32,822 bases of DNA from Clostridia bacterium (GTDB taxonomy: Bacteria; Bacillota; Clostridia; Oscillospirales; CAG-272), in NCBI GenBank assembly GCA_017522125.1, contig JAFXAC010000006.1:1-32822 (forward strand). Reading direction: 5' to 3'. Every line of letters starts with the position of its first letter. Within the stretch, counting starts at the first letter, position 1. Of the stretch, positions 23,601 through 30,440 are shown piece by piece. The position numbers and the translations under genes were made by a program. A model generated the notes under the pieces. It was not told where the DNA came from and made no database searches. It was given only the letters and a program-made list of their open reading frames with translations.

Positions 23601-25904
23601 AACCTTTACGCACTGCTCAATATGGGATTTACCAAGCAGGTGCAGGAGGGGGCGAAAAATACGCTCGTGCTGTATGACATATTCGACGTTTTTGCCAACC
23701 ACATGGCGTCGATGGCGCAGTACAATGCGCTTGCCTTGCCCGTTGTGGACGCGCTCAAATGGCTCAATTTTCAGCAGAGGACGGAGCCCGACGCCGAGGG
23801 GCGTACCGAGGTGGCGGACAGCGTGCGCCGTCAGTTGCGCCGCGCGTACGGCGCCAAGGTGGAGAAGGACGGAAAGCAGAGTGCGGGATATGCGGAAAGC
23901 TTTATCGTCGGTGTCATAAGGGCGCTAAACGGTACGGAGACGCAGGGCGGAAAATATGATAAATTTGCGACATCGGGGCTTCGCCGCGTCAATGCGGCGC
24001 AGGTTGCGTATAACCTGCGCGTGGTAGTACAGCAGCCGCTTGCTATCACCCGCGCGGGACTTTTGCTTGACGTAGGCTCTATTCTTAAGGGACTTAAGCT
24101 CTCTCCCGCGAAGGTGCGACAAAACGTCGAGGAGATGCATAAATACAGCGGTATCGCGGTGTGGAAGTCGCTCGGCTTTTACGACGTGGATATATCCCGC
24201 GGCCTCGTTTCTCTTATCAAGGGCGACGAGGAAGTGACCGATAAAATACTTGACAAGGGTATGTGGCTTGCGGAAAAGGCAGACCTTACGACGTGGTCGG
24301 CGATCTGGAGCGCGAGCAAGGCGCAGGTCGAGCGAGAGCAGGGGCTGACCGCCTCGGACGAGGGGTATTTCGATGCAGTTACCAAGCTTTTTGAGGAGGT
24401 CATATACAAAACGCAGGTGGTTGACGGTGTGCTTACCAAGAGCGAATTTATGCGAGACCAAAGTGCAGTTGTCCGTATACTGAGCCCATTTATGAGCGAG
24501 CCCGCAACGAACGCGAGCATGCTTCTTGACGCTTATTATCAGTTCAGAATGGACGTGCGCTCCGGTATGTCAAGGCGCGAGGCGTGGAAGAAGAACGAGA
24601 AAACGATAATGAGGACCGTTGCCGTATACGCGACGGGCGCGGTGCTTCTTGCTGCCGTTACTGCCGCGATGGACGCGCTGCGCGACGACGACGAGTACGA
24701 GGAGTTCGGCGAGAAGTGGAAGGACGCTTTCTGGGGTAATCTCATTGACGAGCTGTCGCCGTTTAACAAGCTTCCTGTGGTGAACGCTATAGAAGATCTC
24801 GTCGTATTTGCGGTGTCTGCCGTCAAGGGTGAAAAGGCTTATAACGTTGCACCGCCTGCGGTATGGATGCAGGGGTTCGAGTTCATCGAGAAGGCTGTTA
24901 GGGTGTGGACCGATGAGAAGGGCAAGTACACCGATTACGGAAAGGTGTACGAAACTCTGCGCGCGGCTTCGGCGCTCACGGGTCTGCCGCTTGCCACTCT
25001 TACCCGCGAGGTCGTTACGATCTGGAACAACGTGATAGGTCCGATGGCGCCGAGCCTCAGGTTGAAAACGTACGATCCGGGAGATCTTAACGAGATAAAA
25101 TACGCTTATATGGACGGCTACCTCACCAGAGAGGAGGCGGAAGCGAAGCTCATCGAGAACGGACACGCCGCCGATGTGAATGAGGCGTACTTCCTGATCA
25201 CCGGGTGGGACGATGCCGACGGTGCTTATTCCCGCTTTGACGCGGTGCTTGATGCGGTAAGGCAGGGCGGCGACTTTGACGCGGCGATGGAGGAGCTTAC
25301 CTCCCACGGCTACGCCGAAAAGGAGGTAAGGAGCAAGGTCAGAAGCGAGGTCGGCGCGTGGTACCGCGACGGAGATATAACCAAGGCGCAGGCAAAGACT
25401 ATGCTTGAAGCGTATTCGGGCTTGGATGCGGACGACATAACGTCCTACCTCAACCGTTGGAGCTGTGTCGTGGTTACGGGTATCGAGTACGAGGATATTG
25501 GCAAAAAGCTCAAGGCGGGCGACATAACGCCGAGCCGAGCCGCCGAGATGTTCGAGCTGTACGGCGGAATGACGAAGGACGCGGCAAAGAAGAAGGTCGA
25601 GGCGCTTGAGTTTGAAAAGGCTCACCCCGAATGCGAGGGCATAAGCTACGCCGCCGTGGAGGCGTACCGCAAGCACTGCGAGAGTGCGGGCGTGGATGCG
25701 GGGCTTTACTTCGAGGCGCGGCAGTTCTACAATTCCGCCACGAGCGACAAGGACGAGAACGGCGAGGTCGTTAAGGGGCGCGAGAAGAAGGACAAGGTAT
25801 TTGAGTATATCGATTCCTTGGAGCTTACGCGCAAGCAGAAGGACGCCGTTTACTGCGCTCTGGGATATTCACCCGACAACCTGTATAAAACGCCTTGGCA
25901 TTAA
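17646..25904 (+). CDS. Giant virion/ejection protein with two HExxH motifs and LPD38-like region
   Basis: The 2752-residue product is likely carried in the virion and injected with DNA. In order: charged coiled coil (~190-265); Ala/Gly-rich hydrophobic segments at ~379-408, 455-494 and 598-620 that may insert into membranes; a metallopeptidase-like domain with HEFTH at 1034-1038 and a downstream glutamate (EVVAEA, E1092); a linker at ~1180-1290 containing an overlapping gene; a second HExxH, HEATH at 1333-1337, with DELNCFVYG (E1394) as possible third metal ligand; coiled coil (~1490-1600); an LPD38-like region (~2100-2330, VVVQQPLAITRAG onward); and a helical tail ending KTPWH. AGGAGG at 17631-17636 supports the start. 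Substrates of either peptidase are unknown. Confidence 0.8.
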   Translation: MGVRDRYLERQKKQEEEKKSYSVVLDRAESLRPDPLASTRLELNRKGAELGIPSSQRVSVEKKDGADATMSRVRARYLMRQGKGVSDEVSERLKAWTDNTNAYRKAYNDRVKGKTGTYSDAYDGTTQEWLSDLSARREALDTEAKAIMELIAPYKDMFGPDAYKAMENSFVDSYKVNKEIGSAADNYNKYWSQWADEAQYEEWANSQRERAEYLSADLEALRREIEGLEKQITLSPKEELKAQLEEKRKYYAKASHLQTVARLEDEATSAADFEHYAAMGEAIDNSAGGKGTITRVANPVTYARDHAEDVASAEAQGYAWGSSSLYSQMTKEEVKIYNYYHAKYGEQRGMLYISAIEDELVERQKAETLVARAEWGQQHPIATLVMSPVMSLVAAGETVVDGAAYLVGADDELDDNWAARVNAAMRQGGASGFAYSDPEGISGGVGVRKPILEIGGWNAGEFLYNTAASMGESLAIGSIPYAGPALLGMSAAASGVNDALDRGMSDGQAFMTGVMSGVFEGLFEKLSIGRFNALKEVPPATIKDIAKNVVNSMGVNFAEEFTTELANIVYDTIMNGEFAHYTREDLASGKWKDAVLQMVEAGASGALMGAGFGGIASASGYSSAKNTGATLIEKYGYTPKDVVAEALAIDSKDPLATRLKIKLDSGGKVSYAELGELVRRIEVHKAESGDAYGKSTVGNTAAERTGVGKLSRVGGEGAVADVAERSVGEGSAEGALDAAEYRSMLDAVRRPAGTADTFAANARVSPESVAAAKAQAEQTVSAQKTQDTQSAAAQKAQGVKSPVTADAADGATVKDVKTASIENSHLQKAAEDAEYADEGGGALTLKSASRRYGAQAGAMIHTYIEGQDVESYAGAYGLAYDMGRSGVSLDYTMSSEGTSYLTENQRTLAWEAGRAAADEAAQRRDGEIKRSTSDKKGRRRGTVRSEGVSLAELKKTFNDRQGVAYKTLSVLAEATGVDIVLYKSDTDARGDFQGAQGKFKWGEDAIYIDVNAGLSNVKDVEDLAKYSMLRTFSHEFTHFIEKWNPIWYNEFRRVVFDTLAERGEDVDSLIAEKQSERGGMDYEKASREVVAEAMTDVLPDANFVTELANNHKGIFNKMLERLKQFLADVKAYFATLVRNPSREANALKENVDGVERYLESIVTLFDRVALEAVENYRSSTATKDEFNNYADGGAYYAEQRKQTERPETLHPGRETSAEKALGGTRESNENGPRVQEAGRGSREETQKVHHTHRGERRALVDSTGVKDKNNHIIPSQGDKTYIAKKTLEEEYGIECHVVKKEAWRRDAPAAIYEGEVYVSESIDEDTLLTLVPHEATHAMKQLGFRPYIDFIINTPDNLNLDGVDAKILLQDVAKHKKLDLLDIDEKQYLDLYDELNCFVYGVFKAGFIDDADYDYGWIPDAFNDFKAYIHNLSDLHEQFKKVNAKKTVQSSSSHEQAPSETRVDSESEQDQERKQAISDRELLSSSASELLSSKGGLTDAERDALDIFNKRLGTLEALEKQRAEQSAIWHKNQFGVGGDRLAASKARARMDTLGEQVKKAEEALLSIENKAVLGQVLRQARKLAEDKARQHAMEITKRRDDKLKNSAEIRKYRERVKRDVGELSKWLIKPDNKNVVKHIPEPLKNSVRDFLASIDFTSARSLRGGAATEADVAFIKRLKALERVTGSTNGVDELYDGYADLPASFADNLKKITDAANELMREKPGECVINNMSSEELKALSAVTANLKAFITAYNTFHYAGVFKMISQAADNTIADLSRMRDDGGKTGDGSDFLHWKQMRPAYVFERFGNGGRAVFDGLKRGQDQLAFNSDKILKFAEETYTAKEVKEWANEIKTIELTGGRTVKMPVTMAMSFYELAKRPQALGHILGEGVRPAVFSVGREKHSQEIQRYNELDVAAVINSLSDRQKEVADKQQSFMQEVGGEWGNYVSVRRFGEKQFGDPHYFPMNSDGTAFKVTADEKMPNANLYALLNMGFTKQVQEGAKNTLVLYDIFDVFANHMASMAQYNALALPVVDALKWLNFQQRTEPDAEGRTEVADSVRRQLRRAYGAKVEKDGKQSAGYAESFIVGVIRALNGTETQGGKYDKFATSGLRRVNAAQVAYNLRVVVQQPLAITRAGLLLDVGSILKGLKLSPAKVRQNVEEMHKYSGIAVWKSLGFYDVDISRGLVSLIKGDEEVTDKILDKGMWLAEKADLTTWSAIWSASKAQVEREQGLTASDEGYFDAVTKLFEEVIYKTQVVDGVLTKSEFMRDQSAVVRILSPFMSEPATNASMLLDAYYQFRMDVRSGMSRREAWKKNEKTIMRTVAVYATGAVLLAAVTAAMDALRDDDEYEEFGEKWKDAFWGNLIDELSPFNKLPVVNAIEDLVVFAVSAVKGEKAYNVAPPAVWMQGFEFIEKAVRVWTDEKGKYTDYGKVYETLRAASALTGLPLATLTREVVTIWNNVIGPMAPSLRLKTYDPGDLNEIKYAYMDGYLTREEAEAKLIENGHAADVNEAYFLITGWDDADGAYSRFDAVLDAVRQGGDFDAAMEELTSHGYAEKEVRSKVRSEVGAWYRDGDITKAQAKTMLEAYSGLDADDITSYLNRWSCVVVTGIEYEDIGKKLKAGDITPSRAAEMFELYGGMTKDAAKKKVEALEFEKAHPECEGISYAAVEAYRKHCESAGVDAGLYFEARQFYNSATSDKDENGEVVKGREKKDKVFEYIDSLELTRKQKDAVYCALGYSPDNLYKTPWH
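21232..21423 (+). CDS. Candidate 63-residue gene nested in another frame of the giant gene
   Basis: In the +1 frame relative to the giant gene, ATG 21232 is preceded by GGAGGTG (21219-21225) at an ideal six-base spacing and runs to TAG 21421-21423. The product, MQNSENKPNAPRPFTPEEKQ then a charged helix with KKHLEEHENRM, RKRVEDHEKKH and a tail FTILIGENDEL, reads like a genuine small helical protein. In the same stretch the giant protein is a low-complexity linker rich in Arg, Glu, Gly and Thr, so the nested frame looks at least as natural. It may be an overlapping gene or the relic of one brought in with the following module. No family recognised. Confidence 0.45.
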   Translation: MQNSENKPNAPRPFTPEEKQALKKHLEEHENRMKTDHEYRKRVEDHEKKHRKFTILIGENDEL

Positions 25905-25911
25905 ATTAACC

Positions 25912-25947
25912 AAGCGGCTTTGGGATAGACACCGAAGCCGCTTTTTT
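25912..25947 (+). terminator. Terminator after the giant virion gene
   Basis: AAGCGGCTT (25912-25920) pairs perfectly with AAGCCGCTT (25935-25943) around a 14-base loop and runs into a T-stretch ending at 25947. It lies eight bases after the stop and separates the ejection genes from the fibre and lysis genes. Confidence 0.9.
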
Positions 25948-25985
25948 GTATTCTATATATGATAAATGCGAGGAGGTGCGAAAAA

Positions 25986-26297
25986 ATGATGCAGGGCGAT
26001 TCTTACGGCTTGCCCGTCGAGCTTAAGACGGCAGGCGAAAAAACAATTACTCCTGATGACGTGAGCGATATCGAGATAACCGTCGGATACCTCACGAAAA
26101 GATATAGCAGCGGCGACGTTTGGTTTGACTACGATAGCGGAGTGTGGATCTTCCCGCTTTCACAGGAGGAAACGTTTGCTTATCCCGCGTCGCGCGTTAA
26201 GGCGCAAGCGCGCGTGGCGTGGAAGGACGGCGGCGTAAACGGCGTTGAGCTGGGGCGCATAAACGTTGCCGAAAGCATTAGCAGGGAGGTGGTCTGA
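25986..26297 (+). CDS. Small tail-fibre-associated protein (BppU-N-like)
   Basis: The product has 103 residues from ATG 25986, seven bases after GGAGGTG; an in-frame ATG at 25959 lies upstream of that site. The sequence GDSYGLPVELKTAGEKTITPDDVSDIEITVG...VWIFPLSQEETFAYP...VKAQARVAWKDGGVNGVELGRINV resembles short Ig-like baseplate/fibre proteins of lactococcal BppU-N type. It ends on the base where the next gene starts (TGATG). Likely it connects the fibre to the tail; inference. Confidence 0.62.
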   Translation: MMQGDSYGLPVELKTAGEKTITPDDVSDIEITVGYLTKRYSSGDVWFDYDSGVWIFPLSQEETFAYPASRVKAQARVAWKDGGVNGVELGRINVAESISREVV

Positions 26298-27961
26298 TGG
26301 TAAACGGAAGTATAGGCAGCGGCGGCAGACGCGTCGTCGGTAGGCTCGGAGAGCCCGTCGTACTGCCCGTTACGCGCTTGATAACGCTGTCGCTGACGGC
26401 CAGCGCGTGGGAGGGGAGCGAAAGTCCTTACTCTCAGAAGGTCAGCGCAGGCGGCGTTGACGCACGCAGTAAGGTGGATATTCTGCCGCCCGATGCACAG
26501 AGCTATGAAACGATTTTTTGCGGCAATAATCTCTGCCTTGTTGCTGAAAATTTGGGCGGGGAGCTCACGGTATACGCCATAGGCGAAAAGCCCTTGGAGG
26601 ATATCGTCGTTAAAGCCGCGGTAACTACCGTAAAGGGCGCGAATGGGCGCATCGTAGGCGCGGCTTTAGGAGGCGGTGGCGGAAAAGGTGGCATCAACGG
26701 TGTAGATGGCAAAGACGGAGCAGATGGTTATTCTCCCACGGCAACCGTCACACAGACCGCCAACGGCGCAGAAATCGAGATAACCGATAAGAACGGAACA
26801 ACCACGGCGACCGTCACGAATGGCAAGGACGGCGAAAACGGCAAAGACGGTAAGGACGGAATAAACGGAATTAACGGCATAAATGGCGTTAATGGCAAGG
26901 ATGGCATATCTGCTACCCATTCGTGGGACGGCACAACCTTAACGATAACATCCGCAAGCGGAACTTCCTCGGCTAATTTGAAGGGAGAGCGCGGCGAAAA
27001 GGGAGAAAAGGGAGAAACAGGCGCGGCGGGAGCAAACGGCACGAACGGAAAAGACGGAGTTTCCGCAACACACTCTTGGAATGGCACGGTGCTTTCTGTC
27101 ACTTCCGCGAGTGGCACATCTTCCGCAGACCTAAAAGGCGACCCTTACACCTTGACCGAAGCCGACAAAGCCGAGATTGTACAAATGGTTATTGAGAGTC
27201 TTGGCGGCAATCCTATATTCGGATATGTTGACGAAAATAACAACATCATAGTGTCGGGCAACCTTGCAGACGGATCTTATTCTGTTAAGTACGAAATGGA
27301 AGATGGCTCAACGGTTGATATAGGCGACCTTGTGCTTGATACGAATGTTTACTATTCCATAACTAATAACCTCACGAACTGCACCAACAGCAACGGCGCA
27401 ACACAGGTAGTCGAGGGTGGCAGTTATTTCGCAACCGTTACGGCAAACAGCGGATATGAGCTTAAATCCGTATCGGCTACAATGGGCGGTTCGGCTGTAT
27501 CGGTTAGCGGTGGCGTTATCAATATTGCAAGCGTAACGGGCGATATCGTTATTACTGCGGTAGCAGAGGAAAAGGCGGTTGAACCGAGCTATACCAACCT
27601 TGCCAAGAATTTTGAAGTTGGGCGTTTCAAAAGCTCTGGCGCAATAGATGCTACCACAACCGACGCAACCGCCTGCACCGACTATATTCCGTTCACCCCC
27701 GGAACCGTTGTTAGAATAAAGGGATTTGGCGCTTTAGATGACTATAATTGTGTTCAGTATAAATCGGATAAAACTCAATTTAATTCAGCACTTGCAACGA
27801 ACACCGTAAATGATACCTACCATACGTATTCCTACGATAGCGCAACAGGTATTGTTACTTTAACATCTGTAAATGCGAATTTTGGATTTATCCGTTTCTC
27901 TGGAAAGCTCACAGGGACTACCGACGATGTAATCATTACGGTAAACGAGCCTATTGTGTAA
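26297..27961 (+). CDS. Tail fibre with collagen-like Gly-X-Y repeats
   Basis: The 554-residue product has an N-terminal attachment domain (~1-120), a Gly-rich hinge, Gly-X-Y tracts (~135-150, 172-202 and 228-252: GKDGENGKDGKDGINGINGI type) that should form a collagen-like triple helix, and two copies of a 28-residue beta unit between and after them. A helix (LTEADKAEIVQMVIESLGG, ~292-312) precedes a B-repeat/Ig-like part (~350-430, YYSITNNLTNCTN...GGSYFATVTANSGYELKSVS) and a C-terminal beta domain likely to bind the host surface. The coding sequence becomes more AT-rich from about 27150, suggesting an exchanged tip. Start overlaps the preceding stop. Confidence 0.82.
   Translation: MVNGSIGSGGRRVVGRLGEPVVLPVTRLITLSLTASAWEGSESPYSQKVSAGGVDARSKVDILPPDAQSYETIFCGNNLCLVAENLGGELTVYAIGEKPLEDIVVKAAVTTVKGANGRIVGAALGGGGGKGGINGVDGKDGADGYSPTATVTQTANGAEIEITDKNGTTTATVTNGKDGENGKDGKDGINGINGINGVNGKDGISATHSWDGTTLTITSASGTSSANLKGERGEKGEKGETGAAGANGTNGKDGVSATHSWNGTVLSVTSASGTSSADLKGDPYTLTEADKAEIVQMVIESLGGNPIFGYVDENNNIIVSGNLADGSYSVKYEMEDGSTVDIGDLVLDTNVYYSITNNLTNCTNSNGATQVVEGGSYFATVTANSGYELKSVSATMGGSAVSVSGGVINIASVTGDIVITAVAEEKAVEPSYTNLAKNFEVGRFKSSGAIDATTTDATACTDYIPFTPGTVVRIKGFGALDDYNCVQYKSDKTQFNSALATNTVNDTYHTYSYDSATGIVTLTSVNANFGFIRFSGKLTGTTDDVIITVNEPIV
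26903..26986 (+). repeat. Fibre beta-repeat, unit 1
   Basis: An 84-base, 28-codon unit beginning GISATHSWDGTT and ending SSANLKG inside the fibre gene. A second unit follows at 27056-27139. Confidence 0.85.
27056..27139 (+). repeat. Fibre beta-repeat, unit 2
   Basis: The second 28-codon unit begins GVSATHSWNGTV and ends SSADLKG; 22 of 28 residues equal those of unit 1 while many codons differ, so the duplication is not recent. Confidence 0.85.
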
Positions 27962-27973
27962 GGCGGTGGTTTT

Positions 27974-29023
27974 ATGGCGTATGTTTATAAACATTTCATA
28001 CCACAGAACATCGCTCCAAAGGGGGTAAAAACCATCGGCGTGTATAACGGAGACGGCGAAAAAGTGACCAATATCCCTTTGGGAAGAATGACACCGCCCA
28101 AGACCGAGCCGCTGTATTCCTTTGGGGCAATCAGCGACTTGCATTTATATCCTATTGCGGCGGTTGTATGGAAACCTGAAACAAAGTTAGATAATGCACT
28201 TACCTATTTTGAAAATCAAGGCTGTGCTTTTTGTGTTGCTTGCGGCGACCTAACCAATACGGGATTTTATTTGAGAACAAATGAAAGTACAGCAGGTACA
28301 GAAGTGCTGGACGAGCGACAGATGGCTAAATACAAGGAAATCTGTGATAAACACACCATTCCCGTCTACGAATTATGCGGAAATCACGAAAGCTACTACG
28401 ATATGCCGATAACCAACAACCTTGACTTGCTGGAAAAATACACGGGTAAGAGCGTATTGTCCTACACGGTAGAGCAAGGAAACGATTTGTTCATCTTGTG
28501 TGGGCAGAATCGTATGTTGCGAGTTATGAGCGACGAGGATTTTGCTTGGCTCGGCGAAACGCTTGAAGCGAACAAAGACAAAAGGTGCTTTGTATTCGTG
28601 CATTCTCACATTGATGATAATGTCGAGGGTGGTGTTGAGGATAGCGGAAATCCTTGCTATGCAAGAGAAAACTCGATCTTCGGATATTGGGGAGCGACAA
28701 AAACGGCTAACTTCATCAATCTTATGAAGCGTTACCCAAACACAATACTATTTCACGGCCACTCGCACATAAAGTTTGAAGCGCAAGAATTTGACAAGGC
28801 TGCAAACTTTAGTAACGAGAACGGCTTCAAGTCTGTTCACGTTCCCTCGTCGGGCGCACCCAGAGAGCTTATAGATACAAATGGAACTTGGGTGGCGGCA
28901 GATAGCGAAAGTCAAGGTTATATCGTTGATGTATATGACGATTGTATTGTGCTGAACGGAATGGATTTGATCAACAATAAATGCGTTCCGCTTGGCGTTT
29001 ACAAGATCAACACCGCCTCTTAA
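27974..29023 (+). CDS. Calcineurin-like metallophosphoesterase in the tail module
   Basis: The 349-residue product has the metallophosphoesterase signature: SDLHL (D55, H57), GDLTN (D92), GNHES (N137, H138), VHSH (H210-H212) and HGHSH (H263, H265), which together bind two metal ions and hydrolyse phosphoester bonds. An N-terminal ~48-residue segment (YVYKHFIPQNIAPKG...) precedes the enzyme part and may attach it to the virion. It lies between fibre and lysin genes, so a surface phosphodiester (teichoic-acid-like or phosphorylated capsule) is a reasonable substrate; that is inference. AT-rich relative to the head genes. AGGCGGTGG at 27961-27969 is the ribosome site. Confidence 0.85.
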   Translation: MAYVYKHFIPQNIAPKGVKTIGVYNGDGEKVTNIPLGRMTPPKTEPLYSFGAISDLHLYPIAAVVWKPETKLDNALTYFENQGCAFCVACGDLTNTGFYLRTNESTAGTEVLDERQMAKYKEICDKHTIPVYELCGNHESYYDMPITNNLDLLEKYTGKSVLSYTVEQGNDLFILCGQNRMLRVMSDEDFAWLGETLEANKDKRCFVFVHSHIDDNVEGGVEDSGNPCYARENSIFGYWGATKTANFINLMKRYPNTILFHGHSHIKFEAQEFDKAANFSNENGFKSVHVPSSGAPRELIDTNGTWVAADSESQGYIVDVYDDCIVLNGMDLINNKCVPLGVYKINTAS

Positions 29024-29062
29024 TTGGGACGGTTGGATAAAACGAAAAGGAGAGTATGAATA

Positions 29063-29770
29063 ATGTTTAAACTTGCACTGTCAGCAGGGCATTCCAATTC
29101 AACAAAGAGGGGGTGCCCGAAGTCCCTTGACCCTAACGGGACGAACGAGTGGGTGCTCAATAATCGCATCGTTGCCAAAATGGAGAAGATCCTTGAGGAA
29201 TATGACGGCATTGAGGTGCTTCGCCTTGACGACAGAACGGGAGAGCAACTTGTAGAGCTTGAGGAACGTACCGATGCGGCTAATAAGTGGGGAGCGGACT
29301 TCTATCTCGCGATCCATCACAACGGCGGTATCAACGGCGGCAAGGGCGGCGGGATAGTCGCCTACGCGCACCCCAAGGCATCTGCCGCATCGTTTGAGTG
29401 GCAGAAGGCTCTTTACGATGCCGCCGTAGCCTCCACGGGACTTCGCGGCAATAGGTCGACTCCGCTTGCAAGGAAAAATCTGCACGAGGTCAGAGAACCG
29501 AAATGCCCCGCCGTGCTTATGGAATGCGGCTTTATGGACAGCGCGACGGACTGCCCGATAATCCTAACCGAGGACTTCGCAGATAAGATTGCGCAGGCGT
29601 TCTGCGACGTTATCGTGGAACGTAGCGGGGTGCAAAAAAAGTCGAAAAAGCCCCTGTATCTCGTGCAGAGCGATGTGTTCGGGGAGCGTGAGAATGCCGA
29701 GATAATGCTTGCGGCGCTTGAGCGTGCGGGCTTTGATGGCTTTCGCGTCGTAAAAATAGAATATTGCTGA
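29063..29770 (+). CDS. N-acetylmuramoyl-L-alanine amidase (endolysin)
   Basis: The 235-residue product is an Amidase_3 enzyme that cuts the bond between muramic acid and the stem peptide of peptidoglycan. Zinc ligands are visible as H10 (SAGHS), E29 (TNEWVLNN) and H85 (LAIHHN), and the catalytic glutamate is E154 in VLMECGFMDS. Residues ~196-233 (LYLVQSDVFGERENAEIMLAALERAGF) form a SPOR-like repeat that may bind wall peptidoglycan. AAAGGAGA at 29046-29053 gives the start. It is followed by membrane-protein genes, forming a lysis cassette. Confidence 0.92.
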   Translation: MFKLALSAGHSNSTKRGCPKSLDPNGTNEWVLNNRIVAKMEKILEEYDGIEVLRLDDRTGEQLVELEERTDAANKWGADFYLAIHHNGGINGGKGGGIVAYAHPKASAASFEWQKALYDAAVASTGLRGNRSTPLARKNLHEVREPKCPAVLMECGFMDSATDCPIILTEDFADKIAQAFCDVIVERSGVQKKSKKPLYLVQSDVFGERENAEIMLAALERAGFDGFRVVKIEYC

Positions 29771-29778
29771 GGTGTGCT

Positions 29779-30048
29779 ATGTGGATTACGTGGGATACGC
29801 TCATAAGCATCGGCGCGGCCGCGGGCGTTATCGCATCTATGGTGGCGGTCGTGCTGAAGGTGCATCGATGGTATTTGAGGCAGCAGGAGCAGGACTGTGA
29901 GCTCAAAAAGATGAAGCACGAAAACAGGATCATCTGCGAGGGGTTGTCCGCGTGCCTTGATGGCCTGATGCAGCTCGGGGCAAATCATAACGTCCCCAAA
30001 GTGAAAGAAAAACTCGATGAGCATCTGAATGAAGAAGCTCATCGATAA
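29779..30048 (+). CDS. Small membrane protein of the lysis cassette
   Basis: The product has 89 residues from ATG 29779, four bases after GAGGTG; an in-frame TTG at 29764 precedes it. Residues ~5-28 (WDTLISIGAAAGVIASMVAVVLKVHRW) are one membrane segment and the rest is a charged cytoplasmic helix (CELKKMKHENRII...). Comparable proteins sit before holins in Firmicutes phages and are thought to aid lysis; I know no proven function. Overlap or near contact with the amidase gene supports co-expression. Confidence 0.65.
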   Translation: MWITWDTLISIGAAAGVIASMVAVVLKVHRWYLRQQEQDCELKKMKHENRIICEGLSACLDGLMQLGANHNVPKVKEKLDEHLNEEAHR

Positions 30049-30060
30049 AGGAGGAAAATA

Positions 30061-30363
30061 ATGATAAGATCCAAACTTGCAAAGCTGATAGACGTTAAGT
30101 CTATAATGACGCTGATGCTCACGGTTGTGTTTTGCGTTTTGGCAGGACTCGGCGTGATATCCGGGGAGCAGTTCGTTACGATCTTTACCGTGATCGTGGG
30201 CTTCTATTTTGGAACGCAAAGCGGCAAGAAGGAAGGCGCGGCTGGCGCTGATAATACCGCAAGGACTGCGACAGAGGGCGCAAAACGCCCCTATAACGCA
30301 CCCGCCGACGCCGCACCCACCGCTTCGCCGAGCGCATCGGCAGATGGCGACAAGATCGCATAA
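30061..30363 (+). CDS. Holin
   Basis: The 100-residue product has two hydrophobic segments, SIMTLMLTVVFCVLAGLGVI (14-33) and FVTIFTVIVGFYFGTQ (38-53), followed by a polar Ala/Pro/Thr-rich tail. The short turn ISGEQ and the FYFG..SGKKEG end are typical of a Firmicutes phage holin, which opens the membrane so that the amidase reaches the wall. AAAGGAGG at 30049-30056 gives the start. It is the last phage gene before the terminator and the cotJC boundary. Confidence 0.82.
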   Translation: MIRSKLAKLIDVKSIMTLMLTVVFCVLAGLGVISGEQFVTIFTVIVGFYFGTQSGKKEGAAGADNTARTATEGAKRPYNAPADAAPTASPSASADGDKIA

Positions 30364-30372
30364 ACTCAAAGA

Positions 30373-30398
30373 AAAGGGAGGCCCTTCGACCTCCCTTT
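30373..30398 (+). terminator. Terminator at the end of the phage late genes
   Basis: AAAGGGAGG (30373-30381) pairs with CCTCCCTTT (30390-30398) around an eight-base loop; a short AT tract follows. It is nine bases after the holin stop and immediately left of the truncated cotJC. Confidence 0.85.
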
Positions 30399-30440
30399 AT
30401 TATAAACATAAACGGCATTTTGGCGGCCCCGACGGCGAGC
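30399..30440. other. Prophage right boundary, candidate attR region
   Basis: Phage sequence ends with the holin terminator at 30398, and cotJC similarity begins at the GGPDGE codons (30422-30439). The recombination core must lie in or next to this interval; it cannot be defined without the left boundary. The GC-rich GGCGGCCCCGACGGCGAG codes for a conserved cotJC stretch and is a natural candidate for the core. No integrase is in the window. Confidence 0.5.

Noticed and set aside
24570..25676. 368-residue open frame on the minus strand
   Set aside because: Opposite the conserved C-terminal part of the giant virion protein; composition is shadow-like and no start signal is present.
26800..27140. 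CRISPR-like or diversity-generating repeats in the fibre gene
   Set aside because: The repeats are coding Gly-X-Y and 28-codon protein units; there are no equal spacers, no cas genes and no reverse transcriptase in the window.
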